Assembly: GCF_000423305.1 (NCBI RefSeq)
Contig: NZ_KE383999.1
Span: forward strand, 364,322-428,321
Length of the DNA: 64,000 bases
Origin: Legionella moravica DSM 19234
GTDB lineage: Bacteria > Pseudomonadota > Gammaproteobacteria > Legionellales > Legionellaceae
Reading direction: 5' to 3'
This document shows positions 9,108 through 18,583 of the stretch, one piece after another. The stretch's first letter is position 1. The number at the start of each line of letters is the position of its first letter. The position numbers and the translations under genes are program-made. The notes beneath the pieces are model-generated. The model worked only from the letters and a program-made list of their open reading frames with translations, did not search any database and had not been told where the DNA came from.

Positions 9108-9446
9108 ATGGATATGTCTAAGCAGAATTATAAGAAACGCTCTGCTTTTCTCATTAATCAGAGCATGATCTATGTAATGAAGAACAAGACGGCTAATAAA
9201 CATACGGATGTTTCTTTGCAACCTTCAGAAGAGCTTGCTTTGGACGTCATACCTGTTTCGTCACCTCCTATCGAGAGTCGTGACGAGCCCATAGATAGGA
9301 GCGCCTCGTCAGGTATTGATTCTTCACAGACATCTTCGAGCAGCTACTCACCACGGTTTTTCCACTCAGACACGGCCAATTCTGTCTCAAGGGCATCGGA
9401 GCATACCCAAACCTCTGATGATGTGAGGCCATACGGAAAGGTCTAA
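9108..9446 (+). CDS. Possible small hypothetical protein, 112 aa
   Basis: The reading frame gives a basic N-terminus (SKQNYKKRSAFLINQSM) and a long Ser/Thr/Asp-rich tail (SSGIDSSQTSSSSYSPRF) that looks disordered. Start could be ATG 9108 or 9114; neither has a good ribosome binding site. Codon use is plausible for the host. I recognise no family. Short, Ser-rich tails occur in Legionella effectors, but that is too weak to claim here. Confidence 0.4.
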   Translation: MDMSKQNYKKRSAFLINQSMIYVMKNKTANKHTDVSLQPSEELALDVIPVSSPPIESRDEPIDRSASSGIDSSQTSSSSYSPRFFHSDTANSVSRASEHTQTSDDVRPYGKV

Positions 9447-9764
9447 AGAGATAGCCAGAGTCTCCTGATTTTTTTAACTCATTGAGAAACAAATATGAAA
9501 TTAATTATTTTAGAAGTGAGTTTCTCAGTAACAGTCCGCTCAAATACAGGTTGCATTGCATGAAAAGATAAGAAGGAATTGAGGATGCGAATTAGTTTCC
9601 TGTTCATTGAGCTTGAGATAATACAAATCTGGAAGATGCTCTTTGTCCAGTTATGTTGACGCATGAGAATTTTGACAGTTCTTCTTAAGATAAACAACAA
9701 GCAGAAATACTGGAAGCAAAAGAAACCAACATTTTATAATTTCTTTTGCTTCCATAGTAAAATT
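9447..9764. other. Intergenic region between convergent genes
   Basis: No gene is supported here; both strands carry only short shadow frames. It includes the strong hairpin at 9712-9753 described separately. Confidence 0.5.
9712..9753 (-). terminator. 14-bp hairpin downstream of the beta-propeller gene
   Basis: GGAAGCAAAAGAAA at 9712-9725 is perfectly complementary to TTTCTTTTGCTTCC at 9740-9753, with a 14-base loop. It lies 11 bases past the stop codon of the minus-strand propeller gene. There is no clean T tract after it, so it may be a terminator or an RNA-stabilising structure. Confidence 0.6.
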
Positions 9765-12518
9765 TTACTCAGGCAATATAGCAAATGCGGCAGTATAAAT
9801 CCCGCCAATATTTTCGAACCCTCCGCCTACATAGACCGAGCTTCCATTAAGAACAATAGTGTTTAACCGATAACCATCTGGATTTGGGTTCCATGCAGTA
9901 GGTAAGCCTGTACTCAAATCTAATGCCGCAAGGGTGCTACGGGGCTGACCGCCTACAGCAGTAAATTGCCCTCCAATATAAACCGCCCTACTATTAACAG
10001 CCAAAGAAAAAACTGCATTATTTGGATCGGGATTCCAGGAGGAAGGAAGTCCAGTATTTAAATCCACCGCAGCAAGATAGTTACGGGGTTGACCGCCGAT
10101 ACTGGTGAAGACTCCCCCAAGATAAGCAGTGCTGTTATTCAATGCCAGAGCATAGATACGTTCATTAGCATTAGGATTCCATGCAGTAACAAGGCCTGTA
10201 AGCAGATCAAAGGCTGCGATATGGTTACGGGGTTGACCGCCCATATTAGTAAAAAAACCTCCCACATAAAGTGTAGTGCCATTTATCCCCAAATCATATA
10301 CAGAACCATCTGAATTAGGGTTCCAAACAGTCGCAAGGCCTGTGTTTGGATCCAAACCCGTAAAACCGATGCGAGCTTGCCCGCCTATACTGGAAAATTC
10401 TCCTCCCGCATAAACAGTGCCAGCATGATAAACCAAAGCGTAAACCAAGCTGTTTGCATTTGGATTCCATGCGGTAACCGTTCCTGTTGCAGAATCTATA
10501 GCCGCAATATTCCTGCGAGCTTGGCCCCCTGCAGTTAAAAATTGTCCTCCCGCATAGATGATATTATTATTGCGAGCCAAGGCATAAACAGTACCATTGA
10601 TGTTCGGGTTCCATGCAGTAACTTTGCCCGTAGTTAGATCAATGGCAGCAATACGGGATCGTTCCTGCCCACCTATGCTCATAAATTGACCAACTATATA
10701 GACTAAACCGTCCTTAAAAGCAAAAGCCCTAGGTCTTCCATTTGAATAAAGATTCCATGCCGTTGCCAGTCCAGTACTTGCATCTAATGCCGCTAAATTA
10801 TAGCGGCTTTGACCACCAATAAAAGTAAAGTCACCACCAACGTAAACAGTATTGCCATTAACGGCCACAGATTGAACAAAATAATCTGCATCAGGATCCC
10901 ATGGAGTAGGCAGGCCTGTAACTGCATCCACAGCAGCAACGTTATTACGAGTTTGACCTCCTACGGTGCTAAAAATGCCTGCGATGTAGACAGTGCCGCC
11001 ACTAATAGCAAAATCAGAAACAGTCCCCAAAACATCAGGGTTCCAAGCCGTTGCCAATCCGGTGGCTGGATCCAGTACTGCAATGCCACGGCGAGCCTGA
11101 CCACCTATAGTGGTAAAATCACCTGCTGCATAGACTGTATTACCGCTAATCGCGAGAACACTGACGTAGTCGTCAGCAGAAGGATTCCAGGCTGTTGCCT
11201 GTCCGGTATTTGCATCGAGTGCGCCTATGTAGTTGCGTGCCTGACCTCCTATGCTGCTAAAAACACCACCTGCATAAACTGTATTACCATTAACCGCCAA
11301 AGTACGAATCGTATTATTAGCGCTGGGATTCCATGCGGTAGCTAATCCGGTGCTGGCATCCAGGGCAGCAATACGGCTTCGAGCTTGTCCCCCTATAGTA
11401 TTGAAAGTACCGGCAACATAAAGAGTACTTCCACTCAAAGCCATAGCATTAACTACGCCATTCGCATTGGGATTAAATGTCGGATCAACACTATAATCCG
11501 GTAAAATATGAGCAATTCGGTTGCGTGTAACCGCACCCACCTGACTAAATCCTCCACCTATGAACCATCCCCCTGCCCCATCGGAAATAATGGCAGAAAT
11601 ATCAGCGTTTACTCGAGGAAAATTGCTTATTATTTCCGCACTCATTTCATCCACTGCAGCACCATATCCCGTGTTGGGACCTACATAAGTGAAGGAACCG
11701 CCAAGATACATGAGATTATTGGCATAATCTGGCATCATTACCTCTACAGTAGAGTCTGTTACCCAGGGAGCGTCAACAGAAAGCGTTGCATTGATACTAT
11801 TTGTGTTGGTTCCCGAAACAGGAACTATAATGGCGTTATGTGCCTCGGTACTCGGGGTAAATGCCAATTGACAGCTGGCACCAGGAGCAATACTCAGACA
11901 GTTAGAAGCATCTTGCGTAACATCACCCCAATCAGACGGCAATAAAGCAGAGACATTGGTCGCTGTTGTAGTAGATGAGTTGTTAGTCACGGTTAACCTT
12001 TTAGTTATACCTGAGAATGCCGGAAAAGCTGGAAACAGCATTAACGGAGATCCCGTTATTGAAAGTGATGCAGTTGGGGAAGTGGGACTACCTCGAGTAA
12101 TGCGTAAATTATCAGCTGGATATGGGCGATAACATTGATTGATATTTGCTCGATCACACAAAACCGGCCCAGAGAATATTCCCGTTTCAGCTATCTCACT
12201 TCCGATAATAGTCAAAGTCAAAATGCAGGTACTTCCTTCTGTTGCAAGCCAACAAGGTGAAGCCCTTAAACCAGCTGGCGTATTACTGAGTTTGGGATCC
12301 AATATCAGATTTTTTGGCTTTCTGGATTGATTGGTAATACGATACTGAACAGTAGCGGTTCTATCAGATGGCACGGTTAAGGTAGTCTCCGTCAAGGATT
12401 CAAAAGTCCACATGGGTTTGCCTGCTGTATGACCTATTCCTGCCATCAGTATCCAACAACAGAGAAATAACCATATACCCGCTAAAAATAAATGATTTAT
12501 GGTCTTAATACCTTTCAT
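9765..12518 (-). CDS. Secreted beta-propeller protein with about 14 delta-60-type repeats
   Basis: ATG at 12518 has AAGGAG five bases upstream, so I prefer it to the TTG at 12539; the product is 917 aa. A signal peptide (hydrophobic stretch ending GIGHTAGK) is followed by one or two Ig-like modules with paired cysteines. From about residue 265 to the end, units of about 48 residues repeat: VYAGG.F..IGGQAR..IAALD..TGLATAWNP. I count 14 units, eleven with the full GGQ.R signature. This is the delta-60/DUF5122 type of propeller blade. Fourteen blades would make two seven-bladed propellers (inference). Likely exported and involved in binding; ligand unknown. Confidence 0.85.
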   Translation of the reverse strand: MKGIKTINHLFLAGIWLFLCCWILMAGIGHTAGKPMWTFESLTETTLTVPSDRTATVQYRITNQSRKPKNLILDPKLSNTPAGLRASPCWLATEGSTCILTLTIIGSEIAETGIFSGPVLCDRANINQCYRPYPADNLRITRGSPTSPTASLSITGSPLMLFPAFPAFSGITKRLTVTNNSSTTTATNVSALLPSDWGDVTQDASNCLSIAPGASCQLAFTPSTEAHNAIIVPVSGTNTNSINATLSVDAPWVTDSTVEVMMPDYANNLMYLGGSFTYVGPNTGYGAAVDEMSAEIISNFPRVNADISAIISDGAGGWFIGGGFSQVGAVTRNRIAHILPDYSVDPTFNPNANGVVNAMALSGSTLYVAGTFNTIGGQARSRIAALDASTGLATAWNPSANNTIRTLAVNGNTVYAGGVFSSIGGQARNYIGALDANTGQATAWNPSADDYVSVLAISGNTVYAAGDFTTIGGQARRGIAVLDPATGLATAWNPDVLGTVSDFAISGGTVYIAGIFSTVGGQTRNNVAAVDAVTGLPTPWDPDADYFVQSVAVNGNTVYVGGDFTFIGGQSRYNLAALDASTGLATAWNLYSNGRPRAFAFKDGLVYIVGQFMSIGGQERSRIAAIDLTTGKVTAWNPNINGTVYALARNNNIIYAGGQFLTAGGQARRNIAAIDSATGTVTAWNPNANSLVYALVYHAGTVYAGGEFSSIGGQARIGFTGLDPNTGLATVWNPNSDGSVYDLGINGTTLYVGGFFTNMGGQPRNHIAAFDLLTGLVTAWNPNANERIYALALNNSTAYLGGVFTSIGGQPRNYLAAVDLNTGLPSSWNPDPNNAVFSLAVNSRAVYIGGQFTAVGGQPRSTLAALDLSTGLPTAWNPNPDGYRLNTIVLNGSSVYVGGGFENIGGIYTAAFAILPE

Positions 12519-12925
12519 AGCGCTCCTTGCAAGATTCAAATCAATAGTCCGTTTTGATTGACAAAATTAAGTGACAAGCTAATTAGCCCAATTAAAAATA
12601 AGTAAAGGCAATTAGTTGAATGAGTTTTGACTTAATCTGACACAATCACTTGAAAAAGTAAGAGTTTCCAGTTTAGCTAGAATAGCGAACTTTAAACAAA
12701 ACCAATAGAAGAACTCTCATGATAGATGATACAGTTAAAATCATTTAACATAAAGTTAGTCTACTCAATCTTGCGGAAGAATTAGGCAATGTGTAGAGAG
12801 CATGCAAGGTAATGGGTTTATCCCGAGATACATCTTGCTTGTTTTTGTCGCTTTCTTCGGCGTATGCATTATATAACTTAAAATTCTATTATATTTTCCA
12901 AAAAAGTTTTCATCACAATCCCTTG
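12519..12925. other. Intergenic region
   Basis: No gene is supported. The stretch carries the promoter of the minus-strand propeller gene and the downstream part of the frameshifted gene at 12926. Short frames on the minus strand here look like shadows. Confidence 0.45.
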
Positions 12926-13425
12926 TTATAGTTTTCCCTGTTTCTCGGCCCCATGGGCTTCTCGATCCAGATACCTTGTTCCTTCCCAAGCCATGACTTG
13001 TTCAATAACGAGTATGGCAATTGCTCCAAATAAATCTGAAAGTGTTTTACTCCCATTAAACCAGGACTGCGTCACGGGTGTTTGATTGAAATCCGGTTTA
13101 AAATTCCCGCGAGGCAAGTGATAACCGAATGAGGTTGTTACGCCAACCTGAAAACTATCTGGTGAGAAATGAAAAGACAAATCAAATTTTGGTGAAATAG
13201 GCGTTTGGATACGCAGCGCTTTACCCACTTTAAGAGGATCAATTTGATATTCTTTAACCCTGTGTTTTGGAGGGGCGAAATGGAATCTTTCGTCGTCACT
13301 GGAAGCAAATCCAGATTGGAGGCTCTCATCGTCGCCCGTTCCAAAAGGCGAACCGTACAAAGCAAGATTTTGAGATACTTCCTCTGCGCTAAAATTTTAC
13401 CGATTCTCTCCTGATATTCATGCAT
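12926..13425 (-). pseudogene. Frameshifted gene of unknown function
   Basis: ATG at 13425 opens a frame (MHEYQERIGK) that shifts at AAAATTTT near 13396. One extra A there would restore a continuous protein reading GKNFSAEEVSQNLALYGS and running on to the stop at 12926, about 166 aa. The downstream frame has sensible composition (PFGTGDDESLQSGFASSDDE, then PISPKFDLSFHFSPD and a hydrophobic SDLFGAIAILVIEQVM), while its only start is a TTG. I do not recognise the family. Either a true disruption or a base-calling error in a homopolymer. Confidence 0.5.
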
Positions 13426-13698
13426 AGCTGCATGGTGTGCCGAAAGAGAACAGCACTAGCGTAGTCCTCGATGCAACCATGAAGACCAAGCGTAGTCAGG
13501 TAAGGTCCTGCGCACACAGAGATGCCTGATCAATAACTAAACATTGCCGCGAATTCACCAAGAGAAGCCGATGTAGCTATTGTTGTATGTAAAATCGGAT
13601 TCTGTGATTCGAGGTAGTTATAATGTTCATAAGTTTGTATATAAGTTTGCTCATATAGCAGTCATTTTTATCAGAATCCAGGTCGCGCCTGAAACTAT

Positions 13699-14205
13699 TC
13701 AATCAGAAACCATTTGTTTCATAATTCGAGCTGTAGCACCCCATATAAATTCTTTATTTGTAATAAATTCACATGTTCTTATGTGGATTCCATAGCGTTT
13801 AACAGTGATATCGCGATAGTTTCGAGCCGCATGAACTAAGGGCATAGGAATGGTGATAAGGCCCGTAACTTCATCAAGATTTAACTCATAGGGATCTAAA
13901 GACTCTATTTGACCGAACCATGGATGGATAATAATACCTGATAAAGTGCGCTCTTCTCTCAGCTCCTTTATCAAAGTCACCCTTTCTTTTCTTATCCCTA
14001 ATTCTTCATAAAGCTCTCTTAAGGCCGTATTAGCGTATGATAGATCACTCTCTTCCCATTTGCCTCCAGGAAAACTGATTTCTCCCGGATGATTTCTTAA
14101 TTGCTCGCTTCGTTTTGTTAAAATTAATGAATCCGTGGCGAGTTCATGTAAAACAAGGACTGCTGAATGTGTTGTTTCATTTTGTGATAAGTTATTTAAG
14201 TCCAT
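13699..14205 (-). CDS. Nudix hydrolase, CoA-pyrophosphatase-like
   Basis: The 168-aa protein carries a complete Nudix box: FPGGKWEESDLSYANTALRE then LYEELGI, giving the G-x5-E-x7-RE-x2-EE-x-G pattern that binds the metal. The preceding segment (LTKRSEQLRNHPGEISFPGG) is typical of the NudL/YeaB branch that hydrolyses coenzyme A to phosphopantetheine and 3',5'-ADP. Its start overlaps the end of pabB by 14 bases, so the two are probably co-transcribed. Substrate assignment is by family resemblance only. Confidence 0.88.
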   Translation of the reverse strand: MDLNNLSQNETTHSAVLVLHELATDSLILTKRSEQLRNHPGEISFPGGKWEESDLSYANTALRELYEELGIRKERVTLIKELREERTLSGIIIHPWFGQIESLDPYELNLDEVTGLITIPMPLVHAARNYRDITVKRYGIHIRTCEFITNKEFIWGATARIMKQMVSD

Positions 14206-15502
14206 TAATTATCGCTGCAATTTTTGTATAACATTCACGATATTCATCTTCGCAATCCGAGTCAATAAGAATTCCACCACCTGCTGCCAAATGCAAAATA
14301 TTATTTTTGGCAGTGATGGTACGTATAGCAATGTTGGTATCAAATCGGCCATGGCTTGAAAAATAGCCTATGCTGCCACAATAGATACCGCGAGCGTACT
14401 GTTCTTGCTCATTAATAATGTTCATAGCTTCCAATTTTGGAGCGCCTGTTATTGAACCACCAGGAAAACAGGAGAGAAAAATATCAAATGGATTCAAATG
14501 ATCCTGGCAGAGGGCATTGATATCGCTCACCAGATGATGTACTGAATTATAACTTTGTACTTCGCAAAGATTGCTCACTCTCACCGAGCCAGGTGTCGCA
14601 ATTTTACCTAAATCATTACGCATCAAATCAACAATCATCACATTTTCCGCGCGATTTTTTTCACAAGACATCAATTGATTTTTCAATTGCTCGTCTTTAG
14701 CGGGATCCGCTGATCGTCCGATTGTCCCTTTAATTGGAGATGCCAGGATAGATCCCTGATCGTATTGAAGGAATCGCTCCGGTGAAAAGCTGAGGATATC
14801 CGTATCATTATGTCTTATAAATGCAGAAAATGGGACTGGATTTTTAGCGGTAATTGTTCTGTAAATAGACCAGGAGTCCCCCGAAAAACCGGCATGAAAT
14901 GGCTGAGTCAAATTAACCTGATAGGTTCTTCCTTCCTTTAAATACTGATTTATTGCTGTGAATGAATCGAGATATTGCTGTTTTGAAATAAGAGGACGAA
15001 ACTCGCCATCTAGTTTAAATGGTTGTGGTTCATTTTGAGGCTCATTCCATAAATGAATCATTTTATCCGCAATATCTTTGGTTTCGGGATGACGATTGGC
15101 TGCGAATAGCGTCACTGTCCTTAAGTGATGATCCGCAATGATCGCCCAATCATATAATCCCATATCTAATAGTGGTACTTCAGATAGAGAGTATTGTGGT
15201 TTAGTTTTTAAACCGTATAACTGAGCACCAAAATCATAAGAAACATAACCTATAGCACCACCCTGAAAAGGAAGTTCATTAACTGACTGAGGTTCTGACA
15301 GGAGTTCGCGAATTCTATCTAAAGCAAAACATTCTGGCTCTGGATAAGAGCTGATAACAACGCGATCATAAGGGTAAGCGCTTAAAATATCATAGCGTCC
15401 ACGCACTCTGTCCTTACTTTCGAGCAGAACAAAACCTGGTAAATCACAGAGCTTTTGATACAAATCCTGCAAACAAGGTTGGTAATTTAGTTCTAGTGTC
15501 AT
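14192..15502 (-). CDS. pabB: Aminodeoxychorismate synthase component I
   Basis: PabB aminates chorismate to 4-amino-4-deoxychorismate for folate synthesis, using ammonia from PabA. The chorismate-binding domain is complete: SFSPERFL, the PIKGT motif with the lysine diagnostic of PabB rather than TrpE, MIVDLMRNDLG, FPGGSITGAPK and AAGGGI. The N-terminal TrpE-like domain is present. Start is ATG 15502 or TTG 15514 (AGGGGG lies four bases before the TTG), giving 436 or 440 aa. No pabA or pabC is in the window. It overlaps the Nudix gene downstream. Confidence 0.93.
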   Translation of the reverse strand: MTLELNYQPCLQDLYQKLCDLPGFVLLESKDRVRGRYDILSAYPYDRVVISSYPEPECFALDRIRELLSEPQSVNELPFQGGAIGYVSYDFGAQLYGLKTKPQYSLSEVPLLDMGLYDWAIIADHHLRTVTLFAANRHPETKDIADKMIHLWNEPQNEPQPFKLDGEFRPLISKQQYLDSFTAINQYLKEGRTYQVNLTQPFHAGFSGDSWSIYRTITAKNPVPFSAFIRHNDTDILSFSPERFLQYDQGSILASPIKGTIGRSADPAKDEQLKNQLMSCEKNRAENVMIVDLMRNDLGKIATPGSVRVSNLCEVQSYNSVHHLVSDINALCQDHLNPFDIFLSCFPGGSITGAPKLEAMNIINEQEQYARGIYCGSIGYFSSHGRFDTNIAIRTITAKNNILHLAAGGGILIDSDCEDEYRECYTKIAAIINGLK

Positions 15503-15577
15503 ATATTTGCTCAAAATACCCCCTAATAATACTATTTTTTTGAATATATCTTTACATAAAAGTTAATAAATTGTACA

Positions 15578-17317
15578 GTGCTGTTTTCCTCAAACCCAGA
15601 TTCTATAAGCCTCATGCACATTTTTTTCCAAGGTATAACCTATCAATCCAAACACATCGTCTGGTCATTCCCCGAAGCCTCTCCCTCTGCTGAATGCTGT
15701 TATAAATTGGCGGGCGAAAAAGGACCTCTCGATCACCTACTCATCAATGATGCTTTAGCTGGAATTAGCGGAATAGAAATTAAAGACGGTATCGCAACAG
15801 TTACTGATGTCGAAGTGTTTCGACTTCAACACCCATTTAATATACTTCTTCCATTGGAAGATCAAAAACCTTTGCAGCTCAATTTGAACCTGGTCAGAGG
15901 CCCTTCTTTTTTTAGAAGCGAAGCCGATCATAGTCTACAAATGCCTGCTTCATCCAGCACTTCACCCAGATCAGATGTAGCGCCACCACCCAGAACTCCC
16001 GGAACACCCCGATCACCCAGGGTTCATTTTGCATTGACATTTAGCTCTCTGCTAGCACCATTTCACGGAGAAACACTGGTCTATGATGCTGATGCTGAAT
16101 TGAATATCCTCAGTAATAACGAGATTAATCTAAGAAAATTATCAACTCTTCAAGTTCATTCTGCTCTTTCGATCAATACAGCCATACACGTTATTAAAAA
16201 TGTAACACTATATTTTCTTCGCCAACATCAAATCAGCATGGCGAAAAAGTTGTTCGATCAGGAACTAATACCAGCGATTCAGGAATTTCAGAAAGGCCAG
16301 CCAATACCCAAGTATGTTTTGGATTATTTTGCTCAGGCCGTACGAAAAATCATGGTTAATAGTAAATACAATTGTAAAGATACTCTTTTTGAAGAGTATT
16401 TCATTCAGGAACATGAGCCGATTCCGATACATTCCAACTATGAAGTTCGCGCCGCTTATGCAAGATCAATGTTATCTTATTTATTATCTTTAACTAAAGG
16501 CTATCCTCTTCCAGACACGAACAATCCTGAGTTAGACATGTGGCTTAAAGAGTTTAAAGCTCACCTTCATCTGGATGAAGAATCCATCAGGGAACGCTCA
16601 CTTCGTACCAAGAATTGGGGGCTAATTCATTCGATTCTTGCCTTTCTAGAACAATCCATAACTTGCTCTGGTTTAATGGATCATGGCTACAAACCTCTTC
16701 AATTCAGTTCTATACTTCATAGCGGACAAGTACACTTCAGCTTGCTTGTTGCCGCAATTAAATCGATTCATGAAGGAAAAACAACACTCAATTACGCACT
16801 GAGCAAGTTAGATGGAGATTATAAACTACCTGAAACCAGCGAATTAAGCCTTCCACCTGTTTTAACACCACTGTCGACAATTATGTTTCACTGGTACCAA
16901 ACAGCATTATCCCCAGAGCATAAAGTAAAAGTAAAAGAACACGGTATTACTGAGTTGATTGTTGATACGATGAAATCAGTTATGCCTTTATTTTTTAAGA
17001 CGACTCAAGGAGACGCTCACTCGGCTTCTGCAAAGTATATTTCCCATACCATTCGTCCTGGTGACAATGAACTTTATATTAGTCCCCCATGGAAAAAGGC
17101 ATTGGATGACAAATTTACAGATAAAACCCAATACTTGAATAGAAATAGAAAAGACAAGACGAAACCTAAAAAATTAAAAATGGAAATTTGCAGGGTAATT
17201 AAAGAGGTATTAGTCGAACAATTGGCTTTAATGTGTACTGAAGACAAACAGCGCAAAGAAGCCACACCGTCTCAAACTCATGCATCATCGTCCAATTCGT
17301 TTTCATACTCAATGTAA
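15578..17317 (+). CDS. Candidate Dot/Icm effector, 579 aa (RavY-like by position)
   Basis: No known domain is visible. The N-terminal 110 residues look globular, then comes a low-complexity Ser/Pro/Arg linker (SSTSPRSDVAPPPRTPGTPR), then a helical domain of about 400 residues and a Ser-rich tail (SQTHASSSNSFSYSM). There is no signal peptide or membrane segment. The start could be GTG 15578 or ATG 15614. From memory, RavY (lpg1551) lies near the pdh-like operon in L. pneumophila, so this may be RavY; not verified. It is divergent from pabB. Confidence 0.75.
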   Translation: MLFSSNPDSISLMHIFFQGITYQSKHIVWSFPEASPSAECCYKLAGEKGPLDHLLINDALAGISGIEIKDGIATVTDVEVFRLQHPFNILLPLEDQKPLQLNLNLVRGPSFFRSEADHSLQMPASSSTSPRSDVAPPPRTPGTPRSPRVHFALTFSSLLAPFHGETLVYDADAELNILSNNEINLRKLSTLQVHSALSINTAIHVIKNVTLYFLRQHQISMAKKLFDQELIPAIQEFQKGQPIPKYVLDYFAQAVRKIMVNSKYNCKDTLFEEYFIQEHEPIPIHSNYEVRAAYARSMLSYLLSLTKGYPLPDTNNPELDMWLKEFKAHLHLDEESIRERSLRTKNWGLIHSILAFLEQSITCSGLMDHGYKPLQFSSILHSGQVHFSLLVAAIKSIHEGKTTLNYALSKLDGDYKLPETSELSLPPVLTPLSTIMFHWYQTALSPEHKVKVKEHGITELIVDTMKSVMPLFFKTTQGDAHSASAKYISHTIRPGDNELYISPPWKKALDDKFTDKTQYLNRNRKDKTKPKKLKMEICRVIKEVLVEQLALMCTEDKQRKEATPSQTHASSSNSFSYSM

Positions 17318-17362
17318 TTCGATGTGAGCCAAAAGAGCCTGCTTAGAACAAAACAATAAATA

Positions 17363-17388
17363 GTGTATCTCTTTTGAGAGAGATACAC
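17363..17388. terminator. 10-bp perfect hairpin after the effector candidate
   Basis: GTGTATCTCT and AGAGATACAC form a perfect 10-bp stem with a six-base loop, 45 bases past the stop codon and 120 bases before the dehydrogenase operon. No T tract follows, so a factor-assisted terminator or leader structure are both possible. Confidence 0.45.
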
Positions 17389-17509
17389 GTCCTCCACGTC
17401 GTGTTCCAAGTTCACATCCTCAAGTTACTTAATTTCATTCTAATTCACTGGTTTTTAAATTAATTTGTGAGTATTCTATGGCAACGCGTTGTTGACAAGG
17501 AGCCATGTA

Positions 17510-18583
17510 ATGACAACAGTTGCTCAATTTGATATTACTTTCACACAGTTTTTAAATGAGCAAGGCGAGTTAGTAGGTAAACTACCCTCCTTTGCAGAAG
17601 ATCATTCAGCCTTAAAAGATTTATACAAAACAATGGTACTTACTCGTACCTTTGACAAGAAAGCAATTGCCTTGCAAAGAACTGGCAAAATGGGAACCTA
17701 TGCTCCTATTAATGGCCAGGAAGCAATTTCTACGGCAATTGGCCACGCAATGAAACCCGATGATGTCTTCGTACCCTATTACCGTGATTATGCCGCTCAA
17801 TTGCAGCGTGGCGTAAAAATGTCTGAAATTCTTGCATTTTGGGGTGGCGATGAGCGTGGAAGCAATTTTTCCAGCAACTCTCAGGATCTGCCTATCTGCG
17901 TGCCTATAGCCTCTCAATGCCTTCATGCAGCAGGTGTTGCCTTTGCATTTAAATACAGAAATCAAAATCGTGTTGCAGTTGTCTGTATTGGTGAAGGAGG
18001 AACATCTGAAGGCGATTTTTATGAAGCAATGAATGTGGCAGGAACCTGGAATTTACCTATAGTCTTTGTTGTTAATAATAATCAGTGGGCCATTTCCGTT
18101 CCCCGAGACAAGCAAACAGGCACTCAAACTATTGCACAAAAAGCGATTGCAGCAGGATTTAAGGGACTACAAATCGATGGCAATGACATGCTCGCAACAC
18201 GTCAAATTATTGGTGATGCTATAGACAAAGCACGTCGAGGCGAGGGACCTACTTTAATAGAAGCGTTAACATACCGTCTCTGTGATCACACGACTGCCGA
18301 TGATGCGACACGATACCAACCGTCTGAAGAAGTTGAATGCGCAAAACCCAAAGAACCAATAGCCCGATTCAAAAAATTTCTGATGGGTCAGAAGCTATGG
18401 ACTTCCGATGAAGAAGAACAGTTGGTTATGGAATGTTCCGAAAAAGTAGAGCAGGCAGTTGATGAGTATTTAAGTACTGCCCCTCAACCTACAAGCAGTA
18501 TATTCGATTATCACTATGCTGAGTTGCCTGAGTATCTTGTGGAACAACGTGCAATAGCCATGGAGGAAGCGGGTCATGCCTGA
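17510..18583 (+). CDS. 2-oxo acid dehydrogenase E1 component, alpha subunit (pyruvate or branched-chain type)
   Basis: The 357-aa protein is a heterotetrameric-type E1 alpha subunit that uses thiamine diphosphate to decarboxylate a 2-oxo acid. The ThDP motif is complete: GEGGTSEGDFYEAMN, then NNNQWAIS. MGTYAPINGQEA and the YRDYAAQL region also fit. AAGGAG precedes ATG 17510, which I prefer over the upstream in-frame start at 17489. It overlaps the E1 beta gene by eight bases. Pyruvate versus branched-chain oxo acid cannot be decided from sequence; Legionella copies are usually labelled pdhA/bkdA. Confidence 0.9.
   Translation: MTTVAQFDITFTQFLNEQGELVGKLPSFAEDHSALKDLYKTMVLTRTFDKKAIALQRTGKMGTYAPINGQEAISTAIGHAMKPDDVFVPYYRDYAAQLQRGVKMSEILAFWGGDERGSNFSSNSQDLPICVPIASQCLHAAGVAFAFKYRNQNRVAVVCIGEGGTSEGDFYEAMNVAGTWNLPIVFVVNNNQWAISVPRDKQTGTQTIAQKAIAAGFKGLQIDGNDMLATRQIIGDAIDKARRGEGPTLIEALTYRLCDHTTADDATRYQPSEEVECAKPKEPIARFKKFLMGQKLWTSDEEEQLVMECSEKVEQAVDEYLSTAPQPTSSIFDYHYAELPEYLVEQRAIAMEEAGHA

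Noticed and set aside
10089..11945. Plus-strand frames of 74-178 aa in the propeller gene
   Set aside because: They repeat because the propeller gene repeats; they are antisense shadows.
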